Source: Cephalopachus bancanus
Lineage: Eukaryota; Chordata; Mammalia; Primates; Tarsiidae
Reading direction: 5' to 3'
Length of the DNA stretch: 64,000 bases
Assembly: GCA_027257055.1 (NCBI GenBank)
Contig: JAPVLO010000182.1
Location: forward strand, 682,001-746,000
Every line of letters begins with the position of its first letter. Position 1 is the first letter of the stretch. The notes beneath the pieces are model-generated. The model was not told the DNA's origin and ran no database searches. It saw nothing but the letters and a program-made list of their open reading frames with translations. Positions 58,072-64,000 of the stretch are shown here, piece after piece. The position numbers and the translations under genes are program-made.

Positions 58072-58346
58072 TTTTTTTTTTGAGTTGGAGTCTCACTCTG
58101 TCACCCAAGCCAAAGTGCAGTGAGTGGCATGCTCACAGCCACCCTAGTGTCGACCTGCTGGGCTCCAGCGATCCTTCCACCTCAGCCTTCCAAGTAGCTG
58201 GAACTACTGGCTAATTTTTTGATTTATTGTAGAGATGAGTTCTCACCATGCTGCCCAGGGTGGTCTCGAATCTGTGGGCTCAGGCAATCTACTCGACTCG
58301 GCCTCTCAAAGTGCTAGGATTACAGGTTGAGACACCGAGCCCGGCC
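58072..58346 (-). mobile_element. Alu in old L1
   Basis: TAGAATTTAAGATT flanks both sides; the right-arm start is partly missing at GAACTACTGGC. Confidence 0.94.
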
Positions 58347-58480
58347 TTAGAATTTAAGATTAATATACAAAATAAATTGTGCTTCTATATACTTTCTGAA
58401 AAATATGAAGAAATTAGAAAAACAATTCCATTAACAGCAGCTTCAAAATGAGTAAAATAGGAATTATAAAACAAATCGAA

Positions 58481-58768
58481 GCCGGGCTTGGTGGCTCAGC
58501 CTGTAATCCCACGCCTTTGGGAGGCTGAGGTGAGTGGATTGACTGAGCCTGCAGCTTCGAGACCCGCCTGGGCAGCGAGACCACATCTCTACAATAAATC
58601 AAAAAATCAGCTGGGCGTGGTAGCGCACGCCTGTAGTTCCGCTACTTGGAAGGCTGAGGCAGAAGGATCGCCGGAGCTAAGCAGGTCGAGGCTGCGGTGG
58701 CCGGGAGCGGCCACTGCACTCCAGTCTGGGCGACAGAGTGAGACTCCAACTCAAAAAAAAAAACACAA
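58481..58768 (+). mobile_element. Alu in old L1
   Basis: AAAACAAATCG flanks both sides; full length. Confidence 0.95.
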
Positions 58769-59250
58769 AAAAACAAATCGGAATAAAGTTAGCAAGAGAA
58801 TGCTAAATCTTGTGCTTTAAAAACTATGAAATGCTATTGGAAGAACTTAAAGAAGATCTAAATAAATGAAAGTATATTCATGCTCATGGAGCAGAAGACT
58901 TGATATGGTTAAAAAGACAATTCTCCCTAAATTGATTTACAGATTCAACACAATCCCTAAAAATCCTACCTGGTTTATATGCAAAAATTGACAAGCTAAT
59001 GACAAAATTCATATACAAATGAGAGGCAACCAGGATAGCCGAAACAATCTTGGGAAAAAGAGAGAGAAAGTTGGGGCACCCACACTTACTGATTTCAAAA
59101 CTTATTATAAAGTTATAATAATTAAAACAGTGTAGTGCTGGCATAAGGATAGATCAATGGGTAAGAATTGAGAGTCCAGATAAAATCCCCTACAATTACA
59201 GTTAATTGATTTTCAACAAGGGAGTCAAGACAACTCAATGGGAGAAATAA

Positions 59251-59542
59251 TTTTTTTTTTTTTGAGTCAAAGTCTCACTCTTGCCCAGGCTGGAGTGCAG
59301 TGGCATGCTCATGGCCACCACAGCCTCAACCTGCTGGACTCTGGCAATCCTTCCACCTCAGCCTTCCAAGTAGCCGGAACTGCAGGTATGCACTACCACG
59401 CCTGGCTTATTTTATGATTTATTGTAGAGACGAGGTCTCGCCAAGTTGCCCAGGCTGGTCTTGAACTCCTGAACTCAGGCAGTCCTCTCACCTCAGACTC
59501 CCAAAGTGCTGGGATTATAGGCTTGAGCCACGGCGCCTGGCC
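59251..59542 (-). mobile_element. Alu in old L1
   Basis: AAATAAT flanks both sides; full length. Confidence 0.92.
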
Positions 59543-59895
59543 AAAATAATCATCTTTATAAGAATTGCTGCTGAGACTACTGGGTATTTACATGTAAAAG
59601 AATGAAGTTGAATTCTTCCTCATATCATCCATCAAAATGATCTTAAAATGGACCGTTAATCTAAATTTAAGAGCTAAAACTATAAACTCTTAGGAGAAAA
59701 TATAGGAATAATCTTTATGACCTTCGTTTAGGCAAAGCCTTCTAGATACAACACTCAAAGGACAAGCAACAAAAGATAAGTTAAGATGTCTTTAAGTAAA
59801 AAAAGTTTGTGTTTCAAAGAATGTCATTAAGAAGGTGAAAAAAGATAGCTTACAGAGTGGGAGAAAGTGTTCGCAAATCCTTAAAGTTTGTAAGA

Positions 59896-61224
59896 GATTA
59901 TAAAGAATTCTTGTACTTTTATGCTGTCTCAGAAGCCACTTTAAATGTAAGCTGGATGCTTTTGACCAGCTGGCTCTCACTTTCTGTAGGTGTGCTGCCC
60001 TCTTCTCTCCGGGATCTGGAAGTCACCACTGCTTCTAATATGTCACGTACTTTGTTGGGCTGTCTCTTGTAAGTCCCACCTGACTGACACGCTCAGATCT
60101 AGCCTCTTTTCCTCTCAGGGATATTTTAGTTAGGGGCTGTCTGGATAGGAATAAACTGGTCACAGGTCAGACGCAGTCACCCGAGCATCTGCCTGTATAA
60201 ACGAGTTTGCTGTGAGAGTGACGCTTGGTCACAGGTCAGATACTTGGGCATCAGGCTGTCCGCCAAGACAAAGAAGCATCCTGAGAAAGGGACACTGTCA
60301 ACAGTCGCCACCAAATCCCCCAGTCAGGGTAAGGCTAGATTTTATAGCCCTGACATCCCAGGAGACACTTCGAGACTAAATTAGAGGACAATACATCGGG
60401 GGGTGTATCCAGAATGCACAACGAACTCGGACGGCTCAACAACAAGGGGATAAATAACCCGAGTTGGAGACTAGACCGAGACACCTTTGGGTAGTTCCCA
60501 GTTCTCTGCCCAGGGTCACCCGGCCTCTGAGCGGTAACGCAGCATGGTCAAGAGAGAGTGCTGAGAGGTGTTTGCAAGCAGAGGTCTAGATGAAGCTGCG
60601 TTAACGTCCATCCATAAATTCTTACGTGACTACCCAACCGCATTGAAAAATCAACCCCTTACCCCTTGATACCCCTCTATCTCATGCACACGTCTTTTGA
60701 GGCATCTGCAGCATTTTCTTGTATGTTTTTATTCACATGCCTATGCTTCTCTTAGCAGTCTAATGAAAATGATTAGCATGTTTGTGTCCTTAGCACCCTG
60801 CACGGCCCTGGCACTATGTAGAAGCTCAGGAAATATTTGTGAAATGAGAGTATTTCCAAATGAAGGGGCACAGCCCAGAAAAGAGTTGGATGGGTAGCCT
60901 GGGAGGGTCTAGAACCTTGAAGACACACCCATAGAGTGGGGCAGCGGGAAGCGAGAGTGGCAGACAGGCTCCAAGTGCCAGGAGCAAAGTCTGCTAGGCA
61001 GCGCGTGTGTTCAGGCAAGCAGCAGCTGCTGGTCCAAACAAGTGCCTGGCACCATGAGGGCTCAGCAAAAAGCACAGGTGCCTCTAGAAGAAGAGACTGT
61101 AGTTCCCAGGAGTCTGCAAGCAGGCACTAGTCAGGGATTTAGACAGGGGACAGGAGTAGGAAAGTCTGATGGCAGGAAGTATCAGCTTACCATCCCCAGC
61201 ATCTAGCAGGTGCTTAACAAAAAC
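59896..61224. other. Unclassified DNA with a short direct repeat
   Basis: 60160-60290 holds two units starting GGTCACAGGTCAGA about 60 bp apart. The 60.0-60.7 kb region has the flavour of LTR or ERV sequence but no diagnostic motif. No exon recognised. Confidence 0.4.
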
Positions 61225-61515
61225 ATTTGTTTCTGAGTCGAGGTCTTACTCTACGACCCAGGCTGGAGTGCAGTAGCATGGCCACAGCTCACCGCAGCCT
61301 CGACGTCCTGGGTTCAGGCAATCCTCTTGCCCAGCCTCCTGAGTAGCTGAGACTACAGGCGCTTGCCACACACCTGGCTAATTTTTCGATTTTTTTGTAG
61401 AGATGAGGTCTTGCTATGTTGCGGAAGCTGGTCTTGAATTCCTGGGCTTAAGCAACCCTCCCACCTCGGCCTCCCCAAGTGCTGGGACTGTAGTGGTGAG
61501 TTGCCGCCCCCAGGC
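61225..61515 (-). mobile_element. AluJ-like element
   Basis: GAGTCGAGGTCTTACTC to GCCGCCCCCAGGC; older subfamily signature. Confidence 0.87.
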
Positions 61516-61837
61516 TTAAAATTGTTTGAGTCAATACATGGTCACTGCTCTCTGGAGTCTAGGCTGTTAGGGGAACAGGGCTCTGGCACACCATCCGTGG
61601 AATTAAGAGCTGCCGAGAGGAAGTCCCTCAGATAACAACTGGGCGACTGTGTCTCTAATTCTTTCCTTGCAGTCAAATCAAAAACTCTCCCACAAGGCTT
61701 TATGATACCTAAGTGACTTTGAAGAAAATACTAACAGTAACAGAATTCTTCAAAGTTTTCAGATCACCTCTTTCCTGTTTCATTTTATGTCCTTCCTCAT
61801 TTACACGGTCATGTTCTTTAGTTTTTTCTTTCTTTCT

Positions 61838-61935
61838 TTTTTAGAGACAGGGTGTCACTATGTTGTCACATGCACTGTCGCTTCAGTCTTCGAGGTAGCC
61901 AGGACTACAGGGGTGCGCCACTGCACCTTGAGTCT
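61838..61935 (-). mobile_element. Degenerate Alu fragment
   Basis: GAGACAGGGTGTCACTATG joined to CTTCAGTCTTCGAGGTAGCC; short, internally deleted. Confidence 0.7.
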
Positions 61936-61943
61936 GGGGTTTC

Positions 61944-62233
61944 TTTTTTTTTTTTTTTTTTTGAGTTGAAGTCTCACTGTCGCCCAGACTGGAGTGCAGT
62001 GTCCGCTCCCGGCCCCGCAGCCTCGACCTGCTGGGCTCCGGCGATCCTTCCGCCTCAGCCTTCCAAGTAGCTGGAACTACAGGCATGCACTACCACGCCT
62101 GGCTAATTTTTTGATTTATTATAGAGATGAGGTCTCACCTGCCCAGGCGGGTCTCGAACCCGCGGGCTCAGGCCATCCACTCACCTCAGCCTCCCAAAGG
62201 TGCGGGATGACAGGCTGAGCCACGGAGCCCGGC
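61944..62233 (-). mobile_element. Alu, full length
   Basis: TGAGTCTGGG flanks both sides. Confidence 0.94.
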
Positions 62234-62802
62234 TGAGTCTGGGTTTTCTTAACTGTCCTTGTTCCCGGCACTAGAAGAATAAAGCCCATTTTGCACACAA
62301 AAAAGTGATCAATCTGGTTTCAGTTTATTTAAAAGAAAAAGAAAAAAGTTATTTTCAGGCCAAGTGGGAGAATCTTCTCTTTCAAGTCAACTGAGACAAG
62401 TAAGTCCATAAACAACAGAAACTTGCTGATAGAATCTGAGAATTCCTCTTTCCCACTCAATCTTTTAAATGCGGTAAAAAACAAGCTAAGTGTATGAATA
62501 CTTTGGGGACAGTTGAGTCAATGATTCATGTAAAGGCAAAAATTATTTTGCCAAATTCAAAATCCCTAGACCAAGGGTAATAATAAACAGAGAAAACCAG
62601 TCATGCATTATATATGTTGATCTCTAGAGTTGACATTCATGAAATTCCCATGCTATCCTCAGATTTGCTTTATTGTCACCAATTTTGTCATAATAGATTC
62701 TTTCCACTTAAATGAACACACTTGCCCCGAGAGAAGTGGTCTATGAGAAAACAGTCTTCCTTTTCAGAATCAGCTACATGAAAAGTCTTGCAGTCTTCCC
62801 AT
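62234..62802. other. Unclassified intergenic DNA
   Basis: A/T-rich, nothing recognised. Confidence 0.5.
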
Positions 62803-62932
62803 GAATACAGCTACTCAGGAGGTGAGATGGGAGGACCACTAGAGCCCAGAAGTTGTTTGATCATGCCACTGCACTCCAGCCTGGGAGACAGAGTGAGAAC
62901 CTTGACTCCAAAAACAAAAACAAAAACAAAAG
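62803..62932 (+). mobile_element. Alu right-arm fragment
   Basis: CAGCTACTCAGGAGGTGAG to ACTCCAAAAAC, (CAAAAA)n tail; old copy with internal loss. Confidence 0.82.
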
Positions 62933-63239
62933 CCTCAGGAGGGCAGGGAAAGGAAATGTTCTTGTGTGGTCACCCCTCCATCTGCCTTTGTTTTTAATCT
63001 GCTTTTGCTCTTACGTTCAAAAAGTAACATGTCCTAAAACCTTGAAAACGAGAAAATGCATTTTCTCTAAGTCACATCTCTTACAAACATAGAATGAAAG
63101 CACCCATTTGGGTCTGTGTATTGAGAACTCCATTTGTCCACAGTCAAGAAAACTCTTAATCATTGGGGACCAGGGAATCTACCAGAGCTGAAACTAAAGC
63201 CTAAAGCTTCATGTCTAATTCACACCCACCAGCCGAAAT

Positions 63240-63770
63240 GAAAGAATGGTCGCGTTGAAGAAGACATAAAGCAAATGAAATGCCCAGCTATTGTTTGAGG
63301 GGATGTGAATTGCATGACCACTTTAGAAAAGTGTCTGGCAATACCTTCCAAAGGTGAGCACATACATGCCCTATCACTATTTCCACTCTTACAAATATAT
63401 GCGGCAGAAATAGATCATATATTTACCAAAATTCATGTAGTAGAAAGTCCATGGATCTCATAAACACAACGTTCAGTGAAAGAAGGCAAAGAAAAGAGGT
63501 ATGCATGTTGCCATTTATATAAAGTTCAAAAACAGACCAAACCAATGTGTGGTGCTTTAAATCATGCCAAGGATAGGGTTACCCTTGGGAGGGGACATTG
63601 ACTGGGAGGGGGCATGATGTAGCCTCTGGGATGATATTAATGTACTGCTTCTTAATCTGGATTTGGGGTACACGGCTGTGTTACTTGGGAAAATTCATTG
63701 AGCTGTCCATCTGTGACTAGTGTGCTTTTCTGTAAGTACTTGTACTTCAATAGAAAGTCTATCTTAAAAA
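63240..63770 (+). mobile_element. Old L1 3' UTR (L1M-like)
   Basis: AGTGTCTGGCAATACCTTCC, GTTCAGTGAAAGAAGGCAAAG and TGATATTAATGTACTGCTTC are typical of old L1 3' ends. Family not resolved. Confidence 0.75.
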
Positions 63771-63780
63771 TAGTTTAATG

Positions 63781-63939
63781 CCAGCCGGGCGTGGTAGCAC
63801 GTGCCTGTAGCTCCAGCTACTTGGAAGGCTGAGGTGGAAGGATCGCCAGAGCCCAGTGGGTCGAGGCTGTGGTGGCCGGGAGTGGCCACTGCACTCCAGT
63901 CTGGACGACAGAGTGAGACTCCAACTCAAAAAAAAAAAA
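63781..63939 (+). mobile_element. Free Alu right arm
   Basis: Starts at the right-arm GCCGGGCGTGGTAGC and ends with an A tail; AATAGTTTAATG on both sides (63769 and 63942). Confidence 0.93.
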
Positions 63940-64000
63940 AAAATAGTTTAATGTAATTACATTCTATATGTCTCAAGCTTTATTAGGCAGTTTAATGTAA

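Larger units (their letters stand above)
57330..59895 (+). mobile_element. Old L1 ORF2 segment
   Basis: Sense L1 ORF2 phrases: CTAACTCATTCTATG, CATGATCAAGTGGGATTTATCC, CTACTCTCACCACC, CAACTCAATGGGAGAAATAA. Frames are broken by stops and three Alus. Confidence 0.87.

Overview
The window is nuclear DNA from a primate. About 80 dimeric Alu elements or Alu fragments are present, together with L1, MIR, MaLR-type and endogenous-retrovirus LTR sequence. Most Alus belong to one distinctive lineage: the left arm starts GCCGGGCTCGGTGGCTCAG, the mid linker reads CTACAATAAATCAAAAAATC, and the tail starts CTCCAACTC. This is not the usual AluS/Y consensus of monkeys and apes, nor the lemur/loris type I recall. 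A smaller set is AluJ-like. A lineage-specific Alu expansion on top of shared AluJ copies suits a tarsier best. That species call is inference, not proof.

Only one protein-coding exon is recognised. Exon 1 of PHGDH (D-3-phosphoglycerate dehydrogenase, first step of serine synthesis) lies on the minus strand at 3849-3986, inside a CpG island (about 3200-4300). Its coding sequence ends at a consensus splice donor, so positions 1-3848 are PHGDH intron 1 and the rest of the gene lies beyond the left edge. Everything to the right of about 4.3 kb is upstream intergenic DNA. In human the next gene upstream of PHGDH is ZNF697, and no zinc-finger coding sequence was found here. A second, unassigned CpG island lies at about 41.15-42.95 kb. 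It carries an 11-copy, 25-bp tandem array in which every unit contains a perfect inverted CCAAT box, plus a CCGGAAGTG ETS-type site downstream.

Layout: 0-4.3 kb PHGDH 5' end; 4.3-16.4 kb Alu-rich DNA with a 250-bp inverted repeat, MIRs, an L1 3' end and an MLT1-like LTR; 16.6-18.9 kb a head-to-head pair of LTRs of one ERV family; 19-25 kb Alus including a two-Alu unit flanked by one target-site duplication; 25.5-40.3 kb further LTRs of three ERV types (primer-binding sites resembling tRNA-Gln, tRNA-Lys and possibly tRNA-Phe), a hAT-like DNA transposon and Alus; 41-43 kb orphan CpG island; 46.5-54.1 kb a near full-length but dead antisense L1 carrying seven Alus; 54.3-54.9 kb an Alu whose middle was replaced by an inverted copy of neighbouring DNA; 55-64 kb older L1 segments, MIR and Alus.

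There is no operon-like gene cooperation to describe. The biology is a housekeeping promoter beside DNA shaped by retrotransposition. Repeated themes are two Alus stacked at one target site (four clear cases), Alu chimeras, and local inverted duplications. All coordinates of repeats were read by eye and may be off by several bases; ORF-based entries are firmer.
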